DNA from: Marivita hallyeonensis | GTDB taxonomy: Bacteria; Pseudomonadota; Alphaproteobacteria; Rhodobacterales; Rhodobacteraceae | DNA: 64,000 nt | Direction of reading: 5' to 3' | Assembly: GCF_900129875.1 (NCBI RefSeq) | Contig: NZ_FQXC01000004.1 | Location: forward strand, 434,001-498,000 | Shown here: piece after piece, positions 40,882-49,107 of the stretch | How the letters are laid out: each line of letters starts with the position of its first letter | Position numbering within the stretch: position 1 is the stretch's first letter | The notes under the pieces: generated by a model | Seen by the model: the letters and a program-made list of their open reading frames with translations, nothing else | Database searches by the model: none | Told to the model about the DNA's origin: nothing | Position numbers and translations under genes: made by a program

Positions 40882-41826
40882 ATGCATCAGGATCGCCCCA
40901 CCCTTGGAATTATGCTCATGCTCGGCTTCTGCATTGTCGCGCCGATGGGTGATGCGATGGCCAAGATCTTGTCGGACAAGGTGGCGTTGGGGCAATTGCT
41001 TTTGCTGCGGTTCGGCATTCAAGCGCTCGTCCTCATTCCCATCCTCGTGATGGGGAACCGGATCTGGCGCATGAACCGACGGATCTTTGGACTGACGGCG
41101 CTCAGGACCGTGATGCATATCTTCGGCATCGGAATGATGGTGTCGGCGCTATATTACCTGCCCCTCGCGGACGCGGTTGCCATCGCCTTTGTCATGCCAT
41201 TCATCATGCTACTGCTCGGGCATTATGTGCTGGGTGAAGAAGTGGGCCTGCGCCGCATGATCGCCTGCGCGGTCGGGTTCGCGGGCACGTTGCTGGTCGT
41301 TCAACCCTCGTTCCAGCAGGTCGGTTGGCCCGCGCTACTGCCGCTTGGGGTCGCTTTGAACTTCTCTCTTTTCATGTTGATCACCCGCAAGATCGCCAAA
41401 GACACCGACCCGGTCGGATTGCAGGCTGTCTCCGGGGTGATGGCGGTGTTCATCATAGCGCCGCTGATCATCCTCATCCCCGATGCCGCCGCGCCAGTCC
41501 TCGCTTGGGATAATGGCGTGGGCCAATTCGTGTGGTCGCTTCTGATCATCATCGGGCTGGCCGGAACACTGGCGCATCTTCTGATGACGTGGTCGCTGCG
41601 CTATGCACCATCGGCTACGGTTGCACCCATGCAATATCTCGAGATTCCCATTGCCACGATTATCGGCTTCATCGTCTTCGGGGATCTGCCGAATACGATG
41701 GCGGCAATCGGCATCGCCATCACCATCGCCGCGGGGCTTTACATCGTGTTCAGAGAGCAGGCCATCGCGCGTCAGACGACAGCAACGCCTCTTGCAGCAC
41801 AGCGCGCGCCGACACCGGCAGAATAA
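40882..41826 (+). CDS. EamA/DMT family transporter
   Basis: A 314-residue ten-helix protein with two EamA repeats (PMGDAMAKILSDKVALGQLLLLRFG and SATVAPMQYLEIPIATIIGFIVFGD). The second-repeat sequence resembles RhaT/SAM-transporter-like members; substrate unknown. The ATG at 40882 is preferred to the GTG at 40834. Its 3' end overlaps the convergent thiamine pyrophosphokinase gene by 77 bp. Confidence 0.87.
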   Translation: MHQDRPTLGIMLMLGFCIVAPMGDAMAKILSDKVALGQLLLLRFGIQALVLIPILVMGNRIWRMNRRIFGLTALRTVMHIFGIGMMVSALYYLPLADAVAIAFVMPFIMLLLGHYVLGEEVGLRRMIACAVGFAGTLLVVQPSFQQVGWPALLPLGVALNFSLFMLITRKIAKDTDPVGLQAVSGVMAVFIIAPLIILIPDAAAPVLAWDNGVGQFVWSLLIIIGLAGTLAHLLMTWSLRYAPSATVAPMQYLEIPIATIIGFIVFGDLPNTMAAIGIAITIAAGLYIVFREQAIARQTTATPLAAQRAPTPAE

Positions 41827-42433
41827 CGAGCAATCCCGGGGACTTTGCCTCAAGCGCAACCGGACCTTCGGCCCGGTTGGACGTTCCGACACGCGTGGAT
41901 GGGGACAGGGTCAGGCCGTCTATGGGCCAGTGCAATCCAGTCGACCGCCCCTCGACGCGGCGCATCGGGTAGAGCGAGACACGCGTATCTGCTTCCAGCG
42001 GCAGCTCAAGTCTGGGCGGCATATGCGCGATGACGTCGCTTTCCCCGACCAGCAAAACACGGCGATCCGGGTATCTTGCCAGAACGGTCATCGCGGCCAG
42101 AAGATGGTCTACCCGCCCGCCCAAAAAGCCGATCCCGACAATCAGAGGTGCCGCGATGGACCGCAAGGCCTTGTCGAAATCAGTGCTGTCCTGCTCTGCG
42201 ATGTGATGCACCCGATCCGGGGGAAGCGCTGCGCGCGTCTCGGGCGAGACGGAATCCAAGTCGCCGATCAGCGCATCCGGCCATCGTCCCATCGCACGAA
42301 CCCAGTCCGCGCCGCTGTCTGCTGCGACAACGCATGGAAACGCATCCAATAGCTCTGCAAGCTGCTGATTGTCGCCATTCGCGCCACCAACGAGCAGAAC
42401 TGGTTCTTCCGAGAAAACAATTGCGTCATTCAT
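41750..42433 (-). CDS. Thiamine diphosphokinase
   Basis: A 227-residue enzyme making thiamine diphosphate from thiamine and ATP. The catalytic N-terminal motifs VAADSGADWVRAMG and ALIGDLDSVS, the EQDSTDFDKAL motif and GGRVDHLLA are family-typical. The C-terminal domain (about 140-227) is the thiamine-binding beta-sandwich. The last 25 codons are shared on the opposite strand with the EamA gene. Confidence 0.9.
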   Translation of the reverse strand: MNDAIVFSEEPVLLVGGANGDNQQLAELLDAFPCVVAADSGADWVRAMGRWPDALIGDLDSVSPETRAALPPDRVHHIAEQDSTDFDKALRSIAAPLIVGIGFLGGRVDHLLAAMTVLARYPDRRVLLVGESDVIAHMPPRLELPLEADTRVSLYPMRRVEGRSTGLHWPIDGLTLSPSTRVGTSNRAEGPVALEAKSPGLLVILPVSARAVLQEALLSSDARWPAL

Positions 42434-42570
42434 GGCCGATTAATGGCAATTGGCGAAACAGATCACAATCAGGTCACGAAATGATACCGTAATAAGCACA
42501 GATTCGATGCGCTTTGGTCTTGGTAAACATGCATCAACCAAGCGCAGAATTTTGGAAAGTGAGTGTTGCT

Positions 42571-45201
42571 ATGGTGAGTTCTAACAAAATACTCACGGTA
42601 TCCTACGGTACCTTTTCATGTACGCTCGAAGGGTTCGACGACTCTTTCGACACGATGAAGGCAATCGCCGAGTACTTTCGCGACCTTGCCCAGGACGACC
42701 GTTATTTTGGTGCGGAACCCCCCACCCCAGATGCCGAGATGCTCGCCCGGATCGCCGAGCGCGAGATCGAGCGCAGGGTCGAAGCCCGATTTGAAAAAGG
42801 TAGTTTGGTTCTGCGCCCGACTGATGAGGCCGAGCCGCCGCGCGGGGATGTCGCGCCGGAACCATCACACGGCGCAGCTCTCGTGGGCGCGACAGCCGGT
42901 TTGGCTGCCACTGATCCGGCTGTCGCGGACACACCCGAACCCGAGGTCAAGGTCGACACGCCGGACATCTCGTTCGACAACGTCACGACATTCGACCGCG
43001 GTGCGGATATCGAGAGCAGCGAAGTTTCGCTGGACCTGTCTGGTCTCGAAGACGACGGGACGATCATCAAGCTGGTCGAGGACACGAACGGGCTCTTGGA
43101 TGAGGCTGAGACCGCAGAGGTCGATGACGCCGAAGACGTCGACGATGAACTGAGCATCGACGACCTGATCTCGCAACAGGAAGCGCAGGCCGAGGCACAT
43201 GCTGCGGAAGACGCCGCCCTGGAAGAATACATCGAAGCAAGTGAAGAGTTGGACGCTGACGAAGAGCTTCAAGCGCAGGCCGAGGAAGAACTGCAGGCTG
43301 AGGCCGAGGAAGAGCTGGAAGCGGAGGCCGAGGAAGAGCTGCAAGTGGAGGCCGAGGAAGAGCTGCAAGCGGAGGTCGAGGAAGAACCTGTAGCCGTCGC
43401 AGAGACGATCGATGAAGTTTCGCCCGCAGCAGAAGCAGAAGCAGAAGCGGAAGCAGAAGCAGAAGCAGAAGCAGAAGCAGAAGCAGAAGCAGAAGCAGAA
43501 GCAGAAGAAATCATCGACGAAACTCCGACGCAAGATGTCGTGCAAGAAGCTCCGGCGCGTACCATTGCCGACACTGTGGCTGACAAACTGCAGCGCATTC
43601 GCGCGGTGGTCGCATCCAAGCCTCAAGAAGAGCCTGACTACATCGAAGACGAACACGCGATGTCCGGTCCCGATGGTGACGGCAATGACGAGAACGATGC
43701 CATCGACCTTGAGACCCACATGCCGGGATTTGACGACGATGTCGCGGCGGACCAAGACAAAGTGACCGAGGTTGAAGCCGCGGAACTGACCGAAACTGAC
43801 GACAACCTGTTCACTGACACCATTGCGGCTGTCAGCGACATGGTCGCGTCCGACGAGGACGAGGACGCTCTTCTCCCAGAACTGGCGGATGACGACACCG
43901 AGGTCGAGGCAGAAGACACGCACAGCGAAGTCGAAGCGCTGCGGGCCCGTATCGCAGAACTCGAAGCCCTCGCCGCGAACCCGGATCCCGTCGCAGAAGA
44001 CGACGATGAGGATCTGGCTGAGCTTTCAGAGGACGATTTCGAAGAGTTCGACGACGACGCAGAGGACGATGCCGCGCCGCTGGTTCTTGAGAAGGACCAT
44101 GCCGTTCGGGACGAGAGCGCCGAAGAGGAGTTGTCCGAGGCGGAAGACGCCCCGCTGGTCGCGCGCGTCAACAAGGTCAAGCGCAGCGATTTCGAGGCTG
44201 CTGTGGCGTCGGGCGATCTTGAAGAGGTGGCCGAGGACGAAGCCGAAGATGACGATGTCCCCGGCACTGAAGACAGCTCGCTGACGCCCGAGGAAGAAGC
44301 AGAGCTGGCGCAAGAGTTGGCCGAGCTTCAGGCGGAGATCGACGAAGACGAAGACTGGAACTTCGACGTCTCCGAGGACACGGCCGAAGTTGATACGGCA
44401 GAAGAAGAAGACGAGCCGGTTGAAGCGCTTTCGGATGAGTATGACGACGAGGCCGAAGCCAACATTCGGAAGGCGGTCAAACTGACCAGCCCGGCCCGCG
44501 CGATGCTGACGGACAAGCCCATCGAAGACGACGAAAGCTCTGTAGAGCGTCTGATCGATGAGACCGAGCATGCGATGGAAGAGCCGGAAGGCAATCGCCG
44601 TCGCAGCGCCATCGCGCATCTTCGTGCCGCGGTTGCGGCTACCCGCGCAGATCGTTTGTTGGGTCTTGGAAAAAAGAAGGATGACGCCGAGGAACAGTAT
44701 CGCGAAGACCTCGCCGACGCCGTCCGCCCGCGCCGCCCGACCGTGACACAAGCCACGTCCGAGCGCCCGGCGCCGGTGCGCCCTGCCCCGCTGAAGCTGG
44801 TTGCGGAGCAGCGGATCGACGTGGACGAGGATGAGGATGACCGGACCCCGGTGCGCCCGCGTCGTGTGATGCGCAACGAAACGATCGACGCGATGGACGA
44901 TGTGGCCGGTGACGACACGGGTTTTGCGGAATTCGCCGAAAGCCAGGGGGCGCACACGCTGCCCGAGTTGCTTGAAGCCGCAGCAGCCTACATGTCCTTC
45001 GTAGAAGGCCGCGACCAGTTCTCGCGCCCGCAGCTGATGACGAAGCTGCATCAGGCCGAAGGTGAGGCCAGCTCTCGTGAGGAACGGCTGCGCAGCTTTG
45101 GCCAGCTTCTGCGCGACGGCAAGATCGAGAAGACCGGTGGCGGACGTTTCACCGCATCGGACAATATCGGTTTCAAGCCGGACGAACGCGCCGCAGGCTA
45201 A
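42571..45201 (+). CDS. Very acidic repeat-rich protein, unknown function
   Basis: An 876-residue protein with three parts. An N-terminal domain (residues 1-75) has SSNKILTVSYGTFSCTLEGF and looks globular. The middle (about 75-790) is extremely rich in Glu, Asp and Ala, with five 8-residue repeats (AEEELQAE type, about 230-273) and a 26-residue run of Ala-Glu pairs (287-312), so it is probably disordered. The C-terminal 80 residues look like a winged helix (FSRPQLMTKLHQAEG and a beta-hairpin KIEKTGGGRFTAS). There is no signal peptide or membrane segment. Similar N- and C-terminal ends are, to my memory, found in other Rhodobacteraceae, without known function. The start at 42571 is preferred over 42514. 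Confidence 0.8.
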   Translation: MVSSNKILTVSYGTFSCTLEGFDDSFDTMKAIAEYFRDLAQDDRYFGAEPPTPDAEMLARIAEREIERRVEARFEKGSLVLRPTDEAEPPRGDVAPEPSHGAALVGATAGLAATDPAVADTPEPEVKVDTPDISFDNVTTFDRGADIESSEVSLDLSGLEDDGTIIKLVEDTNGLLDEAETAEVDDAEDVDDELSIDDLISQQEAQAEAHAAEDAALEEYIEASEELDADEELQAQAEEELQAEAEEELEAEAEEELQVEAEEELQAEVEEEPVAVAETIDEVSPAAEAEAEAEAEAEAEAEAEAEAEAEAEEIIDETPTQDVVQEAPARTIADTVADKLQRIRAVVASKPQEEPDYIEDEHAMSGPDGDGNDENDAIDLETHMPGFDDDVAADQDKVTEVEAAELTETDDNLFTDTIAAVSDMVASDEDEDALLPELADDDTEVEAEDTHSEVEALRARIAELEALAANPDPVAEDDDEDLAELSEDDFEEFDDDAEDDAAPLVLEKDHAVRDESAEEELSEAEDAPLVARVNKVKRSDFEAAVASGDLEEVAEDEAEDDDVPGTEDSSLTPEEEAELAQELAELQAEIDEDEDWNFDVSEDTAEVDTAEEEDEPVEALSDEYDDEAEANIRKAVKLTSPARAMLTDKPIEDDESSVERLIDETEHAMEEPEGNRRRSAIAHLRAAVAATRADRLLGLGKKKDDAEEQYREDLADAVRPRRPTVTQATSERPAPVRPAPLKLVAEQRIDVDEDEDDRTPVRPRRVMRNETIDAMDDVAGDDTGFAEFAESQGAHTLPELLEAAAAYMSFVEGRDQFSRPQLMTKLHQAEGEASSREERLRSFGQLLRDGKIEKTGGGRFTASDNIGFKPDERAAG
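43258..43389 (+). repeat. 24-bp coding repeats
   Basis: About five imperfect 24-bp units (GAGGCCGAGGAAGAGCTGCA core) encode AEEELQAE-type octapeptides within the acidic protein. Confidence 0.8.
43429..43506 (+). repeat. Hexanucleotide microsatellite (GCAGAA)13
   Basis: Thirteen tandem GCAGAA units (one is GCGGAA) encode Ala-Glu pairs in the acidic protein. Gain or loss of whole units keeps the frame, so it can vary protein length but not switch the gene off. Confidence 0.92.
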
Positions 45202-45223
45202 GTTCCCAAATCCAGAACGACTG

Positions 45224-45255
45224 AAAAGGCCGGGCCGCGAACGCCCGGCCTTTTT
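45224..45255 (+). terminator. Rho-independent terminator
   Basis: A 12-bp stem (AAAAGGCCGGGC / GCCCGGCCTTTT) with a 7-nt loop and a T5 run follows the acidic-protein gene by 22 bp. Confidence 0.9.
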
Positions 45256-45307
45256 AATGATGCACCTTGGTTTGACGATCGCTCCGCTCCACGGCGGTGA
45301 AATCGCT

Positions 45308-45336
45308 TTGACTTTATTTAACTCTTAAGTTATATA
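45308..45336 (+). promoter_or_regulatory. Promoter and operator of the arsR-type gene
   Basis: TTGACT (45308-45313) and TATATA (45331-45336) with a 17-bp spacer form a good sigma-70-type promoter. The spacer holds the palindrome TAACT-CTTA-AGTTA (45319-45332), a plausible self-binding site for the regulator encoded next. AAGGAA precedes its ATG. Confidence 0.6.
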
Positions 45337-45358
45337 ACAAGAAGATAAAGGAATTTCC

Positions 45359-45715
45359 ATGCCCTTCGACATCCCGCAAGACGCCACGTTTACCGCCCTC
45401 GCCGACCCCACACGGCGTGCCATTCTCGCGCGACTGGCAGAAGGTCAGGCAACCGTGGCGGAGCTTGCCGATCCGTTTCAGATTTCCCAGCCTGCGATCT
45501 CGCGCCACTTGCGCGTTCTGGAGAAAGCCGGGCTGATTTCGACTCGCATCGACGCACAGCGCAGACCACGGCAGCTCAATCCACAGGCTTTGGCACAAGT
45601 CGCGACCTGGCTCACCCACCTGGCCGCGCGCTACGAGGCGCAATACCAGCGGCTCGACGCGGTTTTGGAAGACCTGCAATCCGATCCCACCATCCCCGAA
45701 GGAGATATGAAATGA
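45359..45715 (+). CDS. ArsR family transcriptional regulator
   Basis: A 118-residue winged-helix repressor (FTALADPTRRAILARLAEGQATVAELADPFQISQPAISRHLRVLEKAGLI). The metal-binding CVC motif of ArsR is absent, so it is more like the SRPBCC-linked group in which the partner is the next gene. Its stop overlaps the SRPBCC start (ATGA). A palindrome in its promoter suggests autorepression. Confidence 0.9.
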   Translation: MPFDIPQDATFTALADPTRRAILARLAEGQATVAELADPFQISQPAISRHLRVLEKAGLISTRIDAQRRPRQLNPQALAQVATWLTHLAARYEAQYQRLDAVLEDLQSDPTIPEGDMK

Positions 45716-46221
45716 CCACGCTGATCGCACCTGCCGACGTCACTTTGCCAGATGACCGATCCGTATTGGTCACGCGCGATTTCCACGCATCCGCGCCGCT
45801 TGTGTTCCGCGCGTATACCGATCCCGATTTGCTTGTGCGCTGGCTTGTCGGCAGTGACGGCTGGGAGATGACCCGCTGCGATGTCGATCTGCGCGTTGGC
45901 GGCAGCTATCGCTGGGAATGGACCCATGTCGACAGCAAAGCCTATTTCGGCTTCTTCGGCGACTTCCTTGAAATCGACGCACCACATCGGATCGTCAATT
46001 CCGAAACCTTCGATCCGGGAACCCTGGGCGGGGACATGGGCAAGCCGGCGCAATCCGAGGTGACCTTTGTCGAAAAGAACGGCGTCACAACGTTGACGAC
46101 GCGGATCACGTATCCAGACCAGGCCTCGCGTGACATGGCCTTGTCGACCGGCATGACCGATGGCATGGAGCAGTCTTATCAGCGGTTGGATACGTTTATC
46201 GAAGGCGACCTTCAGCCCTAA
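45712..46221 (+). CDS. SRPBCC/AHSA1 domain protein
   Basis: A 169-residue START-like ligand-binding domain protein (VTRDFHASAPLVFRAYTDPDLLVRWL at the start; VGGSYRWEW and HRIVNSETFDP in the middle). ArsR-AHSA1 pairs are common and are thought to act together in sensing or handling a small hydrophobic molecule, which is unknown. The overlap of four bases with the regulator indicates one operon. Confidence 0.88.
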   Translation: MTTLIAPADVTLPDDRSVLVTRDFHASAPLVFRAYTDPDLLVRWLVGSDGWEMTRCDVDLRVGGSYRWEWTHVDSKAYFGFFGDFLEIDAPHRIVNSETFDPGTLGGDMGKPAQSEVTFVEKNGVTTLTTRITYPDQASRDMALSTGMTDGMEQSYQRLDTFIEGDLQP

Positions 46222-46312
46222 TCGATGGCTTCTCTGACACTGGACGAGCGGAGGCTGCGTGTGATCCGAAATGTCGCACACCGCGTCCTGTTGGTTCCAC
46301 CGTGCAGTCAGG

Positions 46313-46534
46313 TCACTTGCTGGCGTCAGGGTCTTCCTGTCCGATGCCCTTGAACACGAACTTGAACGGCAATGCCCACAGAATGCCTAAGATCAGGTAC
46401 ACGAAAATCTCCAGCCAGAATGGCGGCCGGTCGAGCCAGTTCAGCACCGTCACACAGGCCACGACATACGCCGGCATCCCGATGAGCAGGATCACCAGCG
46501 ACCATCGTTTGCGGGCTTTGTAGCTTAGCGCCAT
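46313..46534 (-). CDS. DUF2842 family membrane protein
   Basis: A 73-residue protein with two transmembrane segments (about 13-32 and 38-60) and the DUF2842 pattern RKRWSLVILLIGMPAYVV. Function unknown. It lies 19 bp downstream of purA on the same strand. Confidence 0.8.
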   Translation of the reverse strand: MALSYKARKRWSLVILLIGMPAYVVACVTVLNWLDRPPFWLEIFVYLILGILWALPFKFVFKGIGQEDPDASK

Positions 46535-46553
46535 GGCTCTCTCCGTTGCGGCC

Positions 46554-47849
46554 TCAGTCTGCGAACGGGTCTGTCACAAGGATTGTGTCTTCCCGCTCCG
46601 GTGAGGTGGAAAGTAGCGCAACCGGGCATTCGATCAATTCTTCGACCCGGCGAACGTATTTGATGGCCTCTGCTGGCAGATCGGCCCAGGATCGCGCGCC
46701 TTCGGTGGATTGCGACCAACCCGGCATTTCTTCGTAAATCGGGACGCACCGGGCCTGTTCTTCGGCCGCGATGGGCAAGTAATCAAGCCGCTTGCCGTCA
46801 AGGTCGTAGCCAACGCAGATTTTCAGTGTTTCGAACCCGTCCAGCACGTCCAGCTTGGTCAGAGAGATGCCATTGACGCCGCTGGTGGCGCAGGTCTGTC
46901 GCACAAGGCAGGCATCGAACCAGCCGCAACGCCGCTTGCGGCCCGTGGTCGTACCGAACTCGTGCCCCCGTTCGCCAAGGCGTTGGCCGTCAGCATCTTC
47001 CAACTCGGTGGGGAACGGGCCTTCCCCGACGCGGGTCGTGTAGGCCTTTACAATGCCCAGAACGTAATCGATCGCACCCGGCCCCAGGCCAACACCCGTG
47101 GCAGCCTGACCCGCGATCACGTTAGACGACGTCACAAAAGGATACGTGCCGAAGTCGATATCGAGGAGCGCGCCTTGCGCCCCCTCGAACAAGATGCGTT
47201 TGCCCGCCTTGCGCTTTTCGTTCATCACCTTCCAGACCGGAGCGGCGAAAGGCAGGATATGGTCGGCGATCTCGTTCAGCTGCGCCAGCAGCGCGTCGCG
47301 GTCGACCGGCTCAAAACCAAGTCCCTTGCGCAACGGATCGTGGTGCTGCAGCGCCCGGTCCACACGCGCTTCGAGCGTGGCGGCGTCGGCCAGGTCCGCC
47401 ACGCGGACCGAGCGGCGCCCAACCTTGTCTTCATAGGCGGGGCCGATGCCGCGCCCCGTCGTGCCGATCTTGGTGCCCTTGCTGGCGGCCTCTTCCCGGG
47501 CGCGATCCAGTTCGCCATGAATTGGCAGGATCAGCGGCGTGTTTTCGGCGATCATCAGCGTCTCGGGCGTGATCTCCACCCCCTGTTCGCGGATCGTCGC
47601 GATTTCCTTCATCAGGTGCCACGGGTCGAGCACCACGCCATTGCCGATGACCGACAGCTTGCCGCCACGCACGACGCCAGACGGCAGCGCGTGCAGCTTG
47701 TAGACCTTACCGTCGATGACAAGCGTGTGGCCGGCGTTGTGGCCACCCTGGAAACGGCAGATCACATCCGCGCGCTCGCTGAGCCAGTCCACGATCTTGC
47801 CTTTGCCCTCGTCGCCCCACTGGGCGCCCACGACCACAACGTTTGCCAT
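46554..47849 (-). CDS. purA: Adenylosuccinate synthetase
   Basis: A 431-residue enzyme joining IMP and aspartate with GTP on the way to [19 protein letters not shown] (residues 8-23) and [10 protein letters not shown] carry the catalytic Asp and His; [13 protein letters not shown] is near residue 300. The start [12 protein letters not shown] is canonical; the open frame extends 47 codons further without support. Confidence 0.97.
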   Translation of the reverse strand: MANVVVVGAQWGDEGKGKIVDWLSERADVICRFQGGHNAGHTLVIDGKVYKLHALPSGVVRGGKLSVIGNGVVLDPWHLMKEIATIREQGVEITPETLMIAENTPLILPIHGELDRAREEAASKGTKIGTTGRGIGPAYEDKVGRRSVRVADLADAATLEARVDRALQHHDPLRKGLGFEPVDRDALLAQLNEIADHILPFAAPVWKVMNEKRKAGKRILFEGAQGALLDIDFGTYPFVTSSNVIAGQAATGVGLGPGAIDYVLGIVKAYTTRVGEGPFPTELEDADGQRLGERGHEFGTTTGRKRRCGWFDACLVRQTCATSGVNGISLTKLDVLDGFETLKICVGYDLDGKRLDYLPIAAEEQARCVPIYEEMPGWSQSTEGARSWADLPAEAIKYVRRVEELIECPVALLSTSPEREDTILVTDPFAD

Positions 47850-48004
47850 TATCCAAGACCTTTTGTTGAAGTTCCGTCCGTCAAACCCGCGCCCGTATAG
47901 CGCCGGATTGCCACAGGCGAAACCGGGAAAGTGACGCGCCCTCTGGACAGCCCGCAACGGGTTGGGCCATCTGCCCAGATCGACACGCAAGACGAGGTAG
48001 GATC

Positions 48005-48394
48005 ATGGGGTTTCTTCTACGCTGGCTCTTTGCCTTTGGCCTGATTTCAGCCACCTACAATCCAACCGAATACAACTTCGTTCGCTGGGCCTCCACCTCG
48101 GATCAGCTGTCGATCACCGTTCTGGCCGGCCTCGTGCTGCTGGTCGGATATATCATCTATCTGCGCGCCACGCTTCGATCCATCGGCGCGTTCGGGATGA
48201 TCCTCATCCTCGCGCTCGTCGCTGCACTTTTGTGGGTGCTCTACGATTTCGGGCTGCTCGATCTGCAAAACAGAAACCTGACAGTGTGGATCGGAATCGT
48301 TGCACTGGCCACCGTGTTGGGCATCGGTCTCAGCTGGTCCATCGTGCGCCGAAAGCTTACGGGCCAGACGGATGTCGATGACGTGGACGAATAA
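48005..48394 (+). CDS. DUF6524 family membrane protein
   Basis: A 129-residue protein with four hydrophobic segments and the family N-terminus MGFLLRWLFAFGLISATYNPT. Function unknown. It is divergent from purA. A 13-bp tandem duplication covers its stop codon (see separate entry). Confidence 0.78.
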   Translation: MGFLLRWLFAFGLISATYNPTEYNFVRWASTSDQLSITVLAGLVLLVGYIIYLRATLRSIGAFGMILILALVAALLWVLYDFGLLDLQNRNLTVWIGIVALATVLGIGLSWSIVRRKLTGQTDVDDVDE

Positions 48395-48406
48395 CGTGGA
48401 CGAATA
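48381..48406 (+). repeat. 13-bp tandem duplication over a stop codon
   Basis: ACGTGGACGAATA occurs twice in direct succession, followed by ACGTGG. The stop of the DUF6524 gene (TAA) spans the junction of the copies. Confidence 0.9.
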
Positions 48407-48504
48407 ACGTGGTGTCGTGACGATCCGGTCGGCGAACACGGGTTGCACGGCTTGGCTCTTGGCCTTAGATACCCCCCATTCACACCTGACATCCCGGTTG
48501 GCCC

Positions 48505-48879
48505 ATGGAAAACGTCGTTCTCATCATTCACCTGCTTCTGGCGCTCGCGCTGATTGGCGTCGTGCTGTTGCAGCGGTCTGACAGCGGCGGATTGGGTGCC
48601 ATGGGTGGTGGCGGCGGTGGCGGGTCCATCAGCACACGCAGCGCGGCGACGGGGCTGGGCAAATTGACTTGGATCCTGGCCATTGCCTTCATCTGTACAT
48701 CGCTGACCCTCACGGTCATCGCGGCGCAGAATGCGTCGGGCAGTTCGATCATGGACCGTCTGACCCGTGGCGGTGGCGCTCCGGCAGAAGACAGCACCAA
48801 CGAAATCGACACGGACGGGCTTCTGCCCCCGCCTTCGACAATCGACCCGAACACGCCGCTGGTGCCGCGCGCAGATTAA
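48505..48879 (+). CDS. secG: Preprotein translocase subunit SecG
   Basis: A 124-residue SecG, part of the SecYEG protein export channel. Two transmembrane segments (about 4-22 and 55-75) flank the conserved LLQRSDSGGLGAMGGG loop. A polar, Thr/Pro-rich C-terminal tail is longer than in E. coli, as in other alphaproteobacteria. It precedes pyrG, a common order in this group. Confidence 0.93.
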   Translation: MENVVLIIHLLLALALIGVVLLQRSDSGGLGAMGGGGGGGSISTRSAATGLGKLTWILAIAFICTSLTLTVIAAQNASGSSIMDRLTRGGGAPAEDSTNEIDTDGLLPPPSTIDPNTPLVPRAD

Positions 48880-49107
48880 GCCGCCTTTCCTAAGGGTTGG
48901 TGCGCGCGCTGGAGATGCTCGGCTGCGCGTGACACTCACGTTCATCGCCCACCATCCCTAGAGGCGGGCTGTTCTGACGCAACATCATCTTGGGCCGAGC
49001 CTTGCCAAACGGTGCCGAATCCCTTACCGGTTAAATCCCGTGATGCTGCGTGGTTTTGACTGTGCAGGACGCAAGTTTGACAGGCGCTTCGCGGGAGGTT
49101 TCACCAC

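Noticed and set aside
43429-43506. CRISPR-like repeat array
   Set aside because: The units are contiguous 6-bp coding repeats without spacers.
42865-43923. A 352-codon minus-strand frame rich in Phe, Cys and Arg
   Set aside because: It is the antisense of the acidic repeat tract; the repetitive FCFC pattern is the mirror of GCAGAA repeats, and no ribosome-binding site is present.
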